64,000 nt of DNA from Chitinophaga pinensis (GCA_945870425.1 CAMBSD010000014.1:28619-92618), one strand, 5' to 3'; positions 18,876 through 29,030 are shown, counted from the stretch's first letter. Translations and numbers: made by a program. The notes: generated by a model not told the origin, from the letters alone.

Positions 18876-19862
18876 ATGAAAAAACTTGTTTTCTGCATAG
18901 CAGTGCTAATTTCTTCTCAATTATTTGCCCAATCTAATTTAACCTTGTTTACAGAAGAGGGTGAAAAGTTTACTTTGTTTTTAAATGGTGTAACACAAAA
19001 TAAAGCTTTTCAGACAAATGTACATGTTGAAAATATAAATGCTAATACTCAAAAACTCCGCATTGTATTTGAAGATAAAAGCATTCCAAGCATTTCTGAA
19101 AATATTTATTATGAGACATATAACGATTATACTTATGTTATTCGTAAAAAGAAAAATGTTGCTTCTAAAGTAAAAAAATTAGATGGTAAAGCTGCAATTA
19201 ATGCATATGTTTTAAGACTACAAGATGTTAAACCATTAGATAGAATTTCTATATCAGAGAAGGTGGATGTAGTGCAAAGCATAGATGTTGAAACCAATGA
19301 AGTGAAGCCAATTGAAAATATTACCACCAATGTAACCACTACAACAACAAAGACAAGTAACAAGCCAAATAATGAGAATGTAAATATCAATGTGGGTATT
19401 AATGGGGTTGGCATTAATATGAATGTATCAGGCATAGAAAATCAAAATAATATTGTTACTAGCACAACAACAACTACTACTACCCAAACTAAAGGTAATA
19501 CAAATGCTTATTCGAATGGTAATAATGTTGTAAAACCCAAAACGAGTTGCGCAGCCATGTCTCCAAGCATTATGGCCAGCCTAGTTGATCAATTGAAAAA
19601 ACAGTCTTTTGAAGACAATAAAATGAATGTTATCAAACAAGTATTGGGAAGCAATTGTATTAGCACTGCTCAAGTTAAACAATTGATGTCAGAGTTTTCA
19701 TTTGAAGAAAATAAATTGAAAGTAGCAAAAATGTGTTATGCTAAAACCACAGATAAAGGTAATTACTTTATGTTGAATGATGCTTTTTCTTTTAGTTCTT
19801 CGGCTGACGAATTACAGCAGTTTTTAGAAACCAAAGGAGCAACCTTATCAGGTGAAGAATAA
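18876..19862 (+). CDS. Exported protein with C-terminal DUF4476 domain
   Basis: 328 residues from MKKLVF (an ATG two codons earlier is possible). Signal peptide to about residue 17 (SQLFAQ). An N-terminal strand-rich domain is followed by a low-complexity Thr/Asn linker (ITTNVTTTTTKT, TSTTTTTTTQT, about 150-220) and a ~95-residue helical C-terminal DUF4476 domain (SFEDNKMNVIKQVL, FSFEENKLKVAKMCY). The function of DUF4476 is unknown. It overlaps the downstream lipoprotein by 11 bases, so the two are coupled. Confidence 0.85.
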   Translation: MKKLVFCIAVLISSQLFAQSNLTLFTEEGEKFTLFLNGVTQNKAFQTNVHVENINANTQKLRIVFEDKSIPSISENIYYETYNDYTYVIRKKKNVASKVKKLDGKAAINAYVLRLQDVKPLDRISISEKVDVVQSIDVETNEVKPIENITTNVTTTTTKTSNKPNNENVNINVGINGVGINMNVSGIENQNNIVTSTTTTTTTQTKGNTNAYSNGNNVVKPKTSCAAMSPSIMASLVDQLKKQSFEDNKMNVIKQVLGSNCISTAQVKQLMSEFSFEENKLKVAKMCYAKTTDKGNYFMLNDAFSFSSSADELQQFLETKGATLSGEE

Positions 19863-21219
19863 ATATTTTCTTAGCATTTTTACTACGGGGCTATTGGTTT
19901 TTAGCTCCTGCGACAGTTCCTTACGATATATTAAAATAGCGGATAAATATGCAGCATCAGCAAACTATGCTGATGCTGCTGATAATTACTATACTGCCTA
20001 TTCTTTAAACCCCAGAAATGTAAAGGCAAGGCAAGGTCTTGAAAAAAATGCCCAATTAAACTTGGATGTTAAGTTTAATATGTTTGCTAAATTCATTTTA
20101 GAGGAAAGTATTGAAGATGCTTTGAGGCAATACAATGATTGTAATTTGTTTTTTCAAAATGTAAAAAATACGGGTGTTGAAATTCATTGGCCAAGTGTTT
20201 ACGATAAGTTATATGAAACAAATAAAGATCAGTTTGTTTCAAAGCAGTATCAAGCTGGCATTGATCTGATGAGAGACGAAAAGTTTGAAAAGGCTGAATT
20301 ATCGTTTAAGAAGATTTTAGAATTTGATAGTAGTTATAAAAATGTTTCTGCTCTTCATAGTCAATCTGTGGTAGAACCCATTTATGACAAAGGTTTGAAG
20401 AATTTTGAACAGCAAAACTATAAGTTAGCTTACAACAATTTCCTGCAAGTTTCATCCATCAATGCATCCTATAAAAACACTTCAGAGTTATTAGATGAAT
20501 CGTTGAAAAAAGCTAGTTTACCCATTGCGATAATTGTAACAGATAAAAATGATGAAAAATTAGATTTAAAGAATTGTCTTTATTTTCATGTGCTAGCTAA
20601 TATAAATAAAAGTCAAAATCCATTTATCAAAGTAATTGACAGGAATAATTCTGAAAAATTACTAAAGGAACAAGAATTGGGTATGTCTGGTATGTTTGAC
20701 CACACCAATGCTGCAAAAGCCGGGAAAATGCTTGGGGTTAAGTTTTTCCTGATATTGAATATGGGTAATGTAATTGCCGAGGAAAATGCCATAACTGCAA
20801 CAAATAAAATTGCCTATGATTCCTATACGCAGGAGTTTACCGATAAGAACACTGGGCAGATTCAGTCTGAAATACGATTTAGAAGCGTAAATTTTAAGGA
20901 ATATTCGGGTTATAGAAAGTTGATTTCAAATATAGCTTATCAGTTGCTGTCAGTAGAAACGGGAGAAGTGGTGCTATCAGATATTTATAATGTAGAAAAG
21001 TCTGATTATGTTAATTATTCTAGATACGCTGGTAATACTAGAAATTTACATCCTTCTATTTCTAGCGGAAATGAGTCATCTGATGTGATGAATAAATGGA
21101 TAAAAAAATTTACCACACCAGAAAGGTCATTGCAATCTTCTACTGTATTGTTAAATAAGACTTTGGAAGAGACAAGTATTAAAATTGTTGATTCTATTAA
21201 CTCCTATATAGCCAAATAG
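19852..21219 (+). CDS. TPR-containing lipoprotein of unknown function
   Basis: 455 residues from a GTG start within the end of the upstream gene. Lipobox at LLVFSSC (Cys20) marks a lipoprotein. TPR-like helix pairs (ADKYAASANYADAADNYYTAYSLNPRN; AGIDLMRDEKFEKAELSFKKILEFD) fill about residues 25-215; the rest is a mixed domain with a conserved-looking VIDRNNSEKLLKEQELGMSG that resembles CsgG/curli-assembly-type proteins (R-x-x-x-x-x-l-EQ motif). A CsgG-like periplasmic or outer-membrane assembly role is only a suggestion. Confidence 0.78.
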   Translation: MKNKYFLSIFTTGLLVFSSCDSSLRYIKIADKYAASANYADAADNYYTAYSLNPRNVKARQGLEKNAQLNLDVKFNMFAKFILEESIEDALRQYNDCNLFFQNVKNTGVEIHWPSVYDKLYETNKDQFVSKQYQAGIDLMRDEKFEKAELSFKKILEFDSSYKNVSALHSQSVVEPIYDKGLKNFEQQNYKLAYNNFLQVSSINASYKNTSELLDESLKKASLPIAIIVTDKNDEKLDLKNCLYFHVLANINKSQNPFIKVIDRNNSEKLLKEQELGMSGMFDHTNAAKAGKMLGVKFFLILNMGNVIAEENAITATNKIAYDSYTQEFTDKNTGQIQSEIRFRSVNFKEYSGYRKLISNIAYQLLSVETGEVVLSDIYNVEKSDYVNYSRYAGNTRNLHPSISSGNESSDVMNKWIKKFTTPERSLQSSTVLLNKTLEETSIKIVDSINSYIAK

Positions 21220-21333
21220 CATAAGTCGAATTAATCAGTAGTATTAAGTAAAATCAACTTTTACAATACATTCAATTGTAAATTAAACAATATTTAAATG
21301 ACACCCAATTTAACCAAGAGTGTCAGAGTTTTC

Positions 21334-21341
21334 TATTTTTG
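21334..21341 (+). promoter_or_regulatory. -7 element of RND efflux operon promoter
   Basis: TATTTTTG matches the Bacteroidota TAnnTTTG consensus fully; a -33 TTG is not obvious. It ends 17 bases before the ATG at 21359 and lies inside the longer ORF-track reading frame, which therefore cannot be the true start. Confidence 0.7.
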
Positions 21342-21358
21342 CACACCATTTCTGTTTT

Positions 21359-22417
21359 ATGAATATTATAAAGATACTAAAAATTGTTGCCATTTTAGCT
21401 GTTGTTGCCCTTTTGGCTTGGCCTAAGCTTATGCCTAGTAAAAATGATAAATCGCAAGCCGCGCAGGCCAAGGCTAAGAAAATGCCAATTAAAGTAAGTG
21501 TTTATGTAACACACAAGCAAGAATTAGAAAATAGTGTTCATGTAGCTGGAAGTATTTTGGCTCAAGATGAAGTGGAATTGCATACTGAAGCCCAAGGTCG
21601 TATTGTGAAAATAAACTTTGAAGAAGGTACAGAGGTAAAGAAAGGCCAACTTCTAATTAAAATTAATGATGCCGATTTGCAAGCCCAATTAAGGAAAGCC
21701 CTTTCGAGCAAAAAGCTGAAAGAAGATTCTGAGAAGAGGAATAATCAACTTTTGGCCAAAGGGGCTATCAGTCAAGAACAATACGATTTAAGCTTGAATG
21801 ATTTAAATGCCGCAATTGCCGATGTTGATTTATTAAAAGAGAATATTAGAAAAACTGAATTGTTGGCGCCCTTTTCAGGTATCATTGGATTGAAATATGT
21901 TAGCCTAGGGAGCTTTGTTACAAATGCTACTAAATTGGCCTCTCTTCAAAGTATCAGTAAAGTTAAAGTTGAATTTTCTGTTCCTGAAAGATATGCATCT
22001 CAATTGAAAAGAGGCAGTGATATTTTATTTACCACCTATGGTTCTGATAAAGTTTTCAAAGCAAATATTTATGCCATTGAACCTAAAGTGGATGAGCTAA
22101 CAAGAAATGTAGTTATGCGTGCCATTTCTGATAATGGCGAAAGGAAATTAATTCCTGGAGCTTTCGCGAAGGTGACGGTTCAACTTCAAAATAAGCCGAA
22201 TTCATTGATGGTTCCAACGCAAAGTGTGGTTCCTATATTGAAAGGACAAAAGGTATACGTTACCAGAGCAGATTCTGTGATTGAGCAGGTTGTAAAAACA
22301 GGTATTAGAACTGATTCGCAAATAGAAATTACTGAAGGTTTGCAGGTAGGAGATTCTGTTGTTGTGAACGGGATTATGTATTTAAAACAAGGTTCAAAAA
22401 TTAAAATAGGAAAATGA
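21359..22417 (+). CDS. RND efflux periplasmic adaptor (membrane fusion protein)
   Basis: 352 residues from MNIIKI, chosen because a perfect -7 promoter element overlaps the longer frame. One N-terminal membrane anchor (about 5-23), a lipoyl/barrel-sandwich half (VELHTEAQGRIVKINFEEGTEVKKGQLL), a short alpha-hairpin, the second lipoyl half (ELLAPFSGIIGLKYVSLGSFV) and the beta-barrel and membrane-proximal domains. It bridges the inner-membrane pump and the outer-membrane channel encoded next. Its TGA stop overlaps the pump ATG (ATGA). Confidence 0.95.
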   Translation: MNIIKILKIVAILAVVALLAWPKLMPSKNDKSQAAQAKAKKMPIKVSVYVTHKQELENSVHVAGSILAQDEVELHTEAQGRIVKINFEEGTEVKKGQLLIKINDADLQAQLRKALSSKKLKEDSEKRNNQLLAKGAISQEQYDLSLNDLNAAIADVDLLKENIRKTELLAPFSGIIGLKYVSLGSFVTNATKLASLQSISKVKVEFSVPERYASQLKRGSDILFTTYGSDKVFKANIYAIEPKVDELTRNVVMRAISDNGERKLIPGAFAKVTVQLQNKPNSLMVPTQSVVPILKGQKVYVTRADSVIEQVVKTGIRTDSQIEITEGLQVGDSVVVNGIMYLKQGSKIKIGK

Positions 22418-25400
22418 GTTTATCGAGTACCAGCATAAACAGGCCTGTTTTAGCCACTGTTTTTTCTATCATCATAGTATTGTTTGGGGCCATTGGTTTT
22501 AACTTTCTTGGTGTAAGGGAATATCCATCTATTGATCCTCCTGTAATTACAGTAAGAACCAATTATACGGGTGCAAACCCCGATATCATTGAATCTCAAA
22601 TTACCGAACCATTAGAAAAAGCAATCAATGGAATAGCAGGTATTCGTTCTATTTCATCGGCAAGTAACCAAGGATCTAGTAGTATTACAGTTGAGTTTAA
22701 TCTGAATGAGAATTTGGAGGCAGCCGCCAATGATGTGAGAGATAAGGTTTCTCAAGCGGTGAGACAATTACCTCAAGACATTGATGCCCCCCCTGTAGTG
22801 AGTAAAGCTGATGCCAATTCTGATGCCATCATTTCAATGACCGTTCAGAGTGATACCAAATCTCAATTGGATGTAAGTGATTATGCTGAAAATGTTTTAT
22901 TAGAAAGGCTACAAACTATACCTGGTGTAAGTACGGTTCAAATTTGGGGTCAGAAGAAATATGCCATGCGATTGTGGTTTGACCCTGCTAAACTAGCTTC
23001 GTTTAAACTAACTCCGTTGGATGTGAAGCAGGCTTTGGATAGAGAAAATGTGGAGTTGCCTGGAGGAAAGATAGAAGGAAACAATACGGAACTTTCTGTT
23101 AAAACGGTTGGTAGATTTAGCACTGCTGAAGAGTTTAACAATATCATTATCCAAACTAATAATACCAAGGCGATTCGTTTAGGTGATATTGGTTATGCTG
23201 CCTTGGGTGCTGAAAATGAAGAAACAATCTTAAAATCAAATGGAGTGCCCATGATTGGTCTTGGTGTAGTGCCTCAGCCGGGTGCCAATTATGTGGAGAT
23301 TGCAGATGAATTTTATAAACGTTATGAGCAAATTAAAAAGGATGTTCCTAAGGATTTTAAACTCGATATAGCCCTTGATAATACTAGGTTTATCAAGACC
23401 TCGATTAAAGAAGTAGAAGAAACCCTTTTGATAGCATTTGTTTTGGTAGTTTTGATTATTTTCTTGTTTTTTAGGGATTGGTTGATTGCCTTCAGACCTT
23501 TGATTGATATACCTGTTTCGTTAATTGGTGCCTTTTTTATCATGTATATTTTTGGCTATTCGATCAATATTTTAACTTTATTGGCAATTGTATTGGCTAC
23601 AGGTTTGGTGGTAGATGATGGTATTGTTGTAACCGAAAATATTTTCAAAAAAATAGAAGAAGGGCTTTCGCCAAGAGAAGCTGCCATAAAGGGATCTAAT
23701 GAAATATTCTTTGCTGTTATATCAACGTCAATTACACTTGCAGTTGTGTTTTTACCCATTATATTTTTAGAAGGATTTGTGGGCAGGCTATTCAGTGAGT
23801 TTGGGATAGTCGTTTCAGGGGCAGTGCTTATTTCCGCTTTCGTTTCGCTGTCACTCACACCCATGTTGAATGTGAAGTTGCAGCGTAAGTCAAACAAAAG
23901 GACAAAATTCTATACTTCAACAGAGCCTTATTTTGAGGCTATGAACCTTGCCTATAGAAATTCACTTGAAAAGTTTATAGCTAAAAGATGGTATGCTGTA
24001 TTAATCGTTGTTGTATCAGTTGGTCTTATTTGGCTTATTGGTTCATCTATGCAATCTGAACTAGCCCCTCTTGATGATAGGGGTATGATGCGCATTATTG
24101 CAACCGCCCCAGAAGGATCATCCTATGAATTTACTGACAGATACATGGATAAATTGTCTGAGTATGTAGAGGATTCGGTGCCAGAAAAGCGAATGACATT
24201 AGTTATCACAGCCCCAGGTTTTACAGGTAGTGGAGCGGTTAATACAGGTTTTTTTAGGATTGTTTTAGCAGATGTAGATAACAGGAAACGATCGCAACAA
24301 GAAATTGCTCAGATGGTTCAAAAGAATGTATCTGGTATTACAGATGCTAAAGCATATGTGGTACAGGAACAAACAATCAATGGCTCAGGTGGTGCTCGAG
24401 CCGGTTTGCCTGTTCAATACATTATACAAAATCAAGATTTTAGTAAAATACAACTAGTGTTGCCGAAATTTTTGGATGAGGTTAATAAGGATACAAAAAC
24501 CTTCCAAGGTACTGATGTAAACTTGAAATTCAATAAGCCTGAATTAGTAATTACCATCAATAGGGAAAAGGCCAAAAACCTCGGTGTGAGTGTGCAAGCC
24601 ATTGCCCAAACACTTCAATTTACATATGGTGGCATTCGATATGGGTATTTTACCCAAAGAGGAAAGCAATATCAAATTATTGGGCAAGCTGATCGTTCTA
24701 ATAGAGATGAACCATCGGATTTAAAATCGTTGTATGTTCGAAATGATAAAGGTCAATTGATACAATTGGACAATGTGATTGAGGTAATAGAGCAAAGTAG
24801 TCCTCCTCAATTGTATCATTATAATAGGTATAAAGCTGCTACCGTTTCAGCGGGATTGGCTCCAGGAAAAACCATTGGTGATGGTATAAAAGCGATGGAT
24901 GTTATCAAAAAGAAATTATTGGATGAAAGCTTTACCACCGATTTAGGGGGACCTTCAAGGGATTTTGCAGAAAGTTCATCAAATACAACTTTTGCTTTTA
25001 TATTAGCATTGGTTCTTGTTTATTTGGTTTTAGCTGCTCAGTTTGAAAGTTTTATTGACCCTGTAATAATTATGTTGACAGTGCCTATGGCATTGGCAGG
25101 TGCACTTATTTCATTGTGGTATTTTGATCAAACACTTAACATCTTTAGTCAGATAGGTATCATTGTTTTGCTAGGTTTGGTGACTAAAAATGGAATTTTG
25201 ATAGTTGAGTTTGCCAATCAGAAAAAGGAAAAAGGTATAGATAAATTGCAAGCTGTTAAAGAGGCAGCCGTTGATAGGCTTAGGCCCATTATGATGACAA
25301 GTATTGCCACTATTTTGGGCGCTTTACCAATTGCTTTAGCATTAGGTGCAGGTGCTAAAAGTCGCATGTCTCTTGGTATCGTCATTATTGGAGGTTTGTT

Positions 25401-25521
25401 ATTTTCGGGATTCCTTACATTGTATGTTATTCCGGCAGTGTATAGCTTTTTGTCCATGAAAAGTAAGCATAACAAAACCGATGAAAATAATGAAGTTAAA
25501 GATTCTAATAACATTAAATAG
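22414..25521 (+). CDS. RND multidrug efflux permease (HAE1/AcrB family)
   Basis: 1035 residues, the usual length. Proton-driven trimeric inner-membrane pump. SSTSINRPVLATVFSIIIVLFG starts the first helix, the proton-relay helix has ATGLVVDDGIVVTENIFK with the paired aspartates, and the C-terminal half has GLVTKNGILIVEFANQ and RLRPIMMTSIATILGALP. Substrates cannot be told from the sequence; the HAE1 type usually exports hydrophobic or amphiphilic compounds. Middle gene of a complete three-part efflux operon. Confidence 0.96.
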   Translation: MSLSSTSINRPVLATVFSIIIVLFGAIGFNFLGVREYPSIDPPVITVRTNYTGANPDIIESQITEPLEKAINGIAGIRSISSASNQGSSSITVEFNLNENLEAAANDVRDKVSQAVRQLPQDIDAPPVVSKADANSDAIISMTVQSDTKSQLDVSDYAENVLLERLQTIPGVSTVQIWGQKKYAMRLWFDPAKLASFKLTPLDVKQALDRENVELPGGKIEGNNTELSVKTVGRFSTAEEFNNIIIQTNNTKAIRLGDIGYAALGAENEETILKSNGVPMIGLGVVPQPGANYVEIADEFYKRYEQIKKDVPKDFKLDIALDNTRFIKTSIKEVEETLLIAFVLVVLIIFLFFRDWLIAFRPLIDIPVSLIGAFFIMYIFGYSINILTLLAIVLATGLVVDDGIVVTENIFKKIEEGLSPREAAIKGSNEIFFAVISTSITLAVVFLPIIFLEGFVGRLFSEFGIVVSGAVLISAFVSLSLTPMLNVKLQRKSNKRTKFYTSTEPYFEAMNLAYRNSLEKFIAKRWYAVLIVVVSVGLIWLIGSSMQSELAPLDDRGMMRIIATAPEGSSYEFTDRYMDKLSEYVEDSVPEKRMTLVITAPGFTGSGAVNTGFFRIVLADVDNRKRSQQEIAQMVQKNVSGITDAKAYVVQEQTINGSGGARAGLPVQYIIQNQDFSKIQLVLPKFLDEVNKDTKTFQGTDVNLKFNKPELVITINREKAKNLGVSVQAIAQTLQFTYGGIRYGYFTQRGKQYQIIGQADRSNRDEPSDLKSLYVRNDKGQLIQLDNVIEVIEQSSPPQLYHYNRYKAATVSAGLAPGKTIGDGIKAMDVIKKKLLDESFTTDLGGPSRDFAESSSNTTFAFILALVLVYLVLAAQFESFIDPVIIMLTVPMALAGALISLWYFDQTLNIFSQIGIIVLLGLVTKNGILIVEFANQKKEKGIDKLQAVKEAAVDRLRPIMMTSIATILGALPIALALGAGAKSRMSLGIVIIGGLLFSGFLTLYVIPAVYSFLSMKSKHNKTDENNEVKDSNNIK

Positions 25522-26842
25522 CATTAAATTGAATTCAATAAAATATAAATTATATACAGTTTTTGTTTTTCTGAGCATTCTAATGCATGTTCATGCACAG
25601 CAGACAATCAGTCTTGATGATGCCTTAAAAATGGCATTGGAAAACAACTATGCCATACAAATAGCAAAAAATGAGGCTGCCACTAGTAAAAATAATAATA
25701 GGTTGGGTGCCGCAGGCATGTTGCCCAGTGTGTTTGGTTCTGCTGGTCAGGATAACCAAGTGCAAGATACCAAACAAAAGTTCTTAAGTGGTAGTGAGAA
25801 TAATAAAGATGGTGCAAAGTCAAGCAATTTAAATGCAGGTTTGGAGATAGGTTGGACCATTTTTGATGGGATGAAAATGTTTGCTACAAAGAACCGTTTA
25901 AAGGAATTGCAGGACATAGGCGAGTTGAAAATGCGAAGCCAAATTGAATTGACCTTTTCAAAAGTTATAAAAGCCTATATGGATGTGGTATTGGCAAAAC
26001 AACAGCTAGCCTTATATACAGAGACCTTGCTTCGATCTCAAAAAAGATACGAATTTGCCGAAGAGAAATTTAAGGCTGGCAAATCTCCCAAAACTGAATT
26101 GCTGCAAGCGCAAGTAGATTTGAATACTGATAAGTCTGGTAAAATTAGGCAACAAATAACTTATAAAAACAGCAAGGCCCTTTTAAATCAGTTGTTGGCT
26201 AGAGAGGTAAATACTGAATTTGATGTTAACGAAATCATTCAATTAAAAACTGAAATTAAACTTGAAGATATTCAAGATAAGGCTATTTCGCAGAATGCAG
26301 GTTTACAAATAGCAAAGAAAAATCAAAACATAAGCATACTTAATATTAAGGAAGTGCAAGCTGAGAAAATGCCAAGCATACAACTAAAAAGTGGTTATAA
26401 CTTCAGTCGTTCTCAATCAGAAGCTGGATTTCTTCAATCATCTCAGAGTTTAGGTTTTCATTATGGTGCAGGTTTAAGCATAAATTTATTTAATGGATAC
26501 GATGTCAATCGTAGGTTAATTAATAATCGGTTGGCTTTTCGTTCCAGTGAATGGATGTATAAAGATTCGCTAGGTAAAGTGCAATCAGCTGTGGCTCAAG
26601 CTTGGAATAATTATCAAGGTAGTTTGCAACTCTTGTCTTTTGAACAACAAAACATTCAAGTTGCAGAAGAAAACTATTCAATAGCAGAAGAACAGTACAA
26701 GGTAGGTGTTATAACTTCCATTGAATTACGTAATGCCCAAATTAATTTAATTAATAGTAAAACTAGACTACTTAGTGTTCAGAACGAAGCTAAAATGAGT
26801 GAGACCGAACTTTTAAGACTAAGTGGTGAATTATTAAAATAA
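25481..26842 (+). CDS. TolC-family outer-membrane efflux channel
   Basis: 453 residues in the longest form. The start is uncertain: ATGs at 25481 and 25490 overlap the pump gene, while a TTG at 25529, just after the pump stop, would give a cleaner 24-residue signal peptide ending MHVHAQQ. The mature protein begins ISLDDALKMALENNYAIQIAKNE and contains the two TolC repeats with long helices (FKAGKSPKTELLQAQVDLN; YKVGVITSIELRNAQINLINSKTR). It completes the tripartite RND system. No terminator follows; the next gene has its own promoter. Confidence 0.93.
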   Translation: MKIMKLKILITLNSIKLNSIKYKLYTVFVFLSILMHVHAQQTISLDDALKMALENNYAIQIAKNEAATSKNNNRLGAAGMLPSVFGSAGQDNQVQDTKQKFLSGSENNKDGAKSSNLNAGLEIGWTIFDGMKMFATKNRLKELQDIGELKMRSQIELTFSKVIKAYMDVVLAKQQLALYTETLLRSQKRYEFAEEKFKAGKSPKTELLQAQVDLNTDKSGKIRQQITYKNSKALLNQLLAREVNTEFDVNEIIQLKTEIKLEDIQDKAISQNAGLQIAKKNQNISILNIKEVQAEKMPSIQLKSGYNFSRSQSEAGFLQSSQSLGFHYGAGLSINLFNGYDVNRRLINNRLAFRSSEWMYKDSLGKVQSAVAQAWNNYQGSLQLLSFEQQNIQVAEENYSIAEEQYKVGVITSIELRNAQINLINSKTRLLSVQNEAKMSETELLRLSGELLK

Positions 26843-26869
26843 AGTCTTCTAAAAAATGAGTTTTTTAGA

Positions 26870-26901
26870 TTGGTCTATTATGCTAAATTAGTGTATATTT
26901 G
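26870..26901 (+). promoter_or_regulatory. Promoter of the OmpA/TSP3 gene
   Basis: TTG at 26870-26872 and a perfect TATATTTG at 26894-26901 are separated by 21 bases, matching the Bacteroidota -33/-7 layout. The ATG follows 18 bases after the -7 element, giving a leader of roughly a dozen bases. The ORF-track start at 26899 falls within the promoter and is excluded. Confidence 0.8.
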
Positions 26902-26919
26902 TTTATTAATACTAAATCT

Positions 26920-28467
26920 ATGAAAAAATTAATTACTACAATGGCAATTATTATTGCTTCATTATCGAGTTATGCTCAAACTAAAGATTTGCCTTGGCAA
27001 GTTAGCTTAAGTCTCGGCCTCGCAGAATACAGCGGAGACATTGGCAATGGCTTTTTCCTATTTGACTTAACTGGACATAATATTGGTCAAAATGGTGTAT
27101 CAAAAAAAAATACACCAGGCTTAGGATTAATTTCAGTTAACAAATACCTAAATTCAAAATTCGACCTTTCTTTTAGAGGTTATTATGGAGAATGGGGTTA
27201 TTATAGAAACGCTGCACCAGGAAATTACTTATTCAGAAACATGGTAGGCCTAGAATGCGCCCCGCGTTGGAAGTTTCTTGCCATGGATAACGCCATTTTC
27301 GTCCCTTATTTAACTGCTGGTATTGGCTTCGGGCGTGTTAAAATGAATAATACTAATGATGATTATGGCATTTTTGGCTTTGATAAAACTTATATTTATC
27401 AATTAACTGTTCCAATGGGATTAGGCTTAAATATTAATCTTACACCAAAGCTTGGTTTAAATTTGCAATCAAATTTTATGTGGACCAATAGGGATAATGT
27501 TGATGGAAGAAGCGCATCAAATAGCTCCTTTACCACAGATGCAGCGTGGCTTCATACATTAGGTATTACTTTCAATTTAGGTAAAATGAAAGATATCGAC
27601 AAAGATGGAGTAGCAGATAGAAAAGACAAATGTATTAATACCCCTGCGGGTGCCATAGTAGATAATGTTGGTTGTATTATTGATAAAGATAAAGATGGTA
27701 TTGCTGATAACCTTGATGCCTGCCCTGATAAAGCGGGTATTGCTCAATTTAATGGCTGCCCTGATAGTGATAAAGATGGAATTGAAGATAGCAAAGATAA
27801 ATGTATTGACATAGCAGGAATAGCTAAGTTTGATGGTTGTCCTGATACCGATAATGATGGAATAAAAGATAGTGAAGATAAGTGTCCTTCTGTTTATGGT
27901 CTTATTCAATTCAATGGTTGTCCTGATAATGATAACGATGGTATTCAAGATAGCCAAGATGCTTGTCCGAATGAAAAAGGTACTGCACAATTCAATGGAT
28001 GTCCTGACTCTGATGGAGATGGTTTACCTGATAACAAAGATAAATGCCCAACGGTTGCAGGTCCAGCTAGTAATAATGGCTGTCCAGAAATTAAAGCAGA
28101 AGTTCGTAAATTGTTTGAACGTGCTTTGCAAGGTGTACAATTTGAATCAGGTAAATCTACAATTAAGAAAGAATCATTTGCTATACTGAACAATGTAATA
28201 ACAGTCATGATTGAAAACCCATCTTATAAATTATATATCTCTGGGCATACAGATAATGCTGGTAATGCAGATAAGAACTTACAATTATCTAAAGCAAGAG
28301 CAGCGGCAGTTGAAAAATACCTAGAGAATAAAGGTGTTTCAACAGAAAGAGTTAGAAGTGAAGGATTTGGTTCAACCATTTCAGTAGCTGACAATGCTAC
28401 TAAAGAAGGCAGATCGAAGAATCGCAGGGTTGAGTTTAAAGTGGAGTTTGAAGATATAGTTAAATAG
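26920..28467 (+). CDS. OmpA-family outer-membrane protein with thrombospondin type 3 repeats
   Basis: 515 residues from ATG at MKKLITT. Signal peptide (to about 19, SYAQ), an eight-strand-type barrel (about 25-220), then several calcium-binding TSP3 repeats with DxDxDGxxDxxDxCP spacing (DKDKDGIADNLDACP, DSDKDGIEDSKDKC, DNDNDGIQDSQDACP; about 225-390), and a C-terminal OmpA domain (about 400-510; SGHTDNAGN, LSKARAAAVEKYL, RSKNRRVEFKV) that binds peptidoglycan. It is likely a major structural protein tying outer membrane to cell wall. The repeats are slightly degenerate (CINTPAGAIVDNVGC). A strong terminator follows. Confidence 0.94.
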   Translation: MKKLITTMAIIIASLSSYAQTKDLPWQVSLSLGLAEYSGDIGNGFFLFDLTGHNIGQNGVSKKNTPGLGLISVNKYLNSKFDLSFRGYYGEWGYYRNAAPGNYLFRNMVGLECAPRWKFLAMDNAIFVPYLTAGIGFGRVKMNNTNDDYGIFGFDKTYIYQLTVPMGLGLNINLTPKLGLNLQSNFMWTNRDNVDGRSASNSSFTTDAAWLHTLGITFNLGKMKDIDKDGVADRKDKCINTPAGAIVDNVGCIIDKDKDGIADNLDACPDKAGIAQFNGCPDSDKDGIEDSKDKCIDIAGIAKFDGCPDTDNDGIKDSEDKCPSVYGLIQFNGCPDNDNDGIQDSQDACPNEKGTAQFNGCPDSDGDGLPDNKDKCPTVAGPASNNGCPEIKAEVRKLFERALQGVQFESGKSTIKKESFAILNNVITVMIENPSYKLYISGHTDNAGNADKNLQLSKARAAAVEKYLENKGVSTERVRSEGFGSTISVADNATKEGRSKNRRVEFKVEFEDIVK

Positions 28468-28484
28468 ACAATCTTCTCATACTT

Positions 28485-28520
28485 AAAAGCCGACCTTCAT
28501 TAAAAAGGTCGGCTTTTTTA
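28485..28520. terminator. Bidirectional terminator between OmpA and DUF421 genes
   Basis: A 13-bp perfect stem (AAAAGCCGACCTT / AAGGTCGGCTTTT) with a 7-base loop, T run on the plus side and A run on the other. It lies between two convergent genes and overlaps the DUF421 stop codon. Confidence 0.92.
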
Positions 28521-29030
28521 TTTCTTATACTTTGGGTGAAGTTTTTTACTTTTTCTTTGGTGCATCGTTTGCCCTTTTAATTCCTTTGAAAGAACACTGA
28601 TGTTTCCATCTTTTTCTAGAATGGCTAGTTCAACGTCTTGAATGGAAGCCACACCATGCTCCCGAACGACAGCCTCTATTTCAGACAGAGTAATTCTTTG
28701 ACTTCTCATGTTCCTTTCAATTATATCACCTTTGTAAATTAACATGTAAGAATCGCCTTCTACTATTCTTGAAAATAGATTTGACTTGTATAAAAGAAGT
28801 TTGAATAAGTAATTTTAAATAAATAAGGTTATTGCTGCGAATAAGCCTCCCGATAGCGAAGTATCTGGTCCAACCATGGCATTTTGAACAGCATTGCTTA
28901 TTAATAAAATGAGTACTAGGTCGGTTATTGATAATTGAGACAATTCCTTTTTACCAAAAATTCGAATGGCAAAAACCATAAATAAATAAACAGTTGCAGC
29001 GCGAAATGAAATATCAAAGAAACTATCCAT
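28518..29030 (-). pseudogene. DUF421 (YetF-like) membrane protein interrupted by one in-frame TAA
   Basis: Codons 1-71 give the membrane half of a DUF421 protein (FGKKELSQLSITDLVLILLISNAVQNAMVG). A TAA at 28815-28817 ends it, but the same frame continues NYLFKLLLYKSNLFSRIVEGDSYMLIYKGDI to the cytoplasmic half (QRITLSEIEAVVREHGVASIQDVELAILE) and a normal stop. The combined ~170 residues match the family's usual size. The original residue cannot be decided (Gln by C to T, or Leu by T to A, both fit). It shares the terminator of the convergent OmpA gene. Confidence 0.87.

Noticed and set aside
23556-23897. Minus-strand ORFs inside the RND pump gene
   Set aside because: Shadows of the long pump reading frame.
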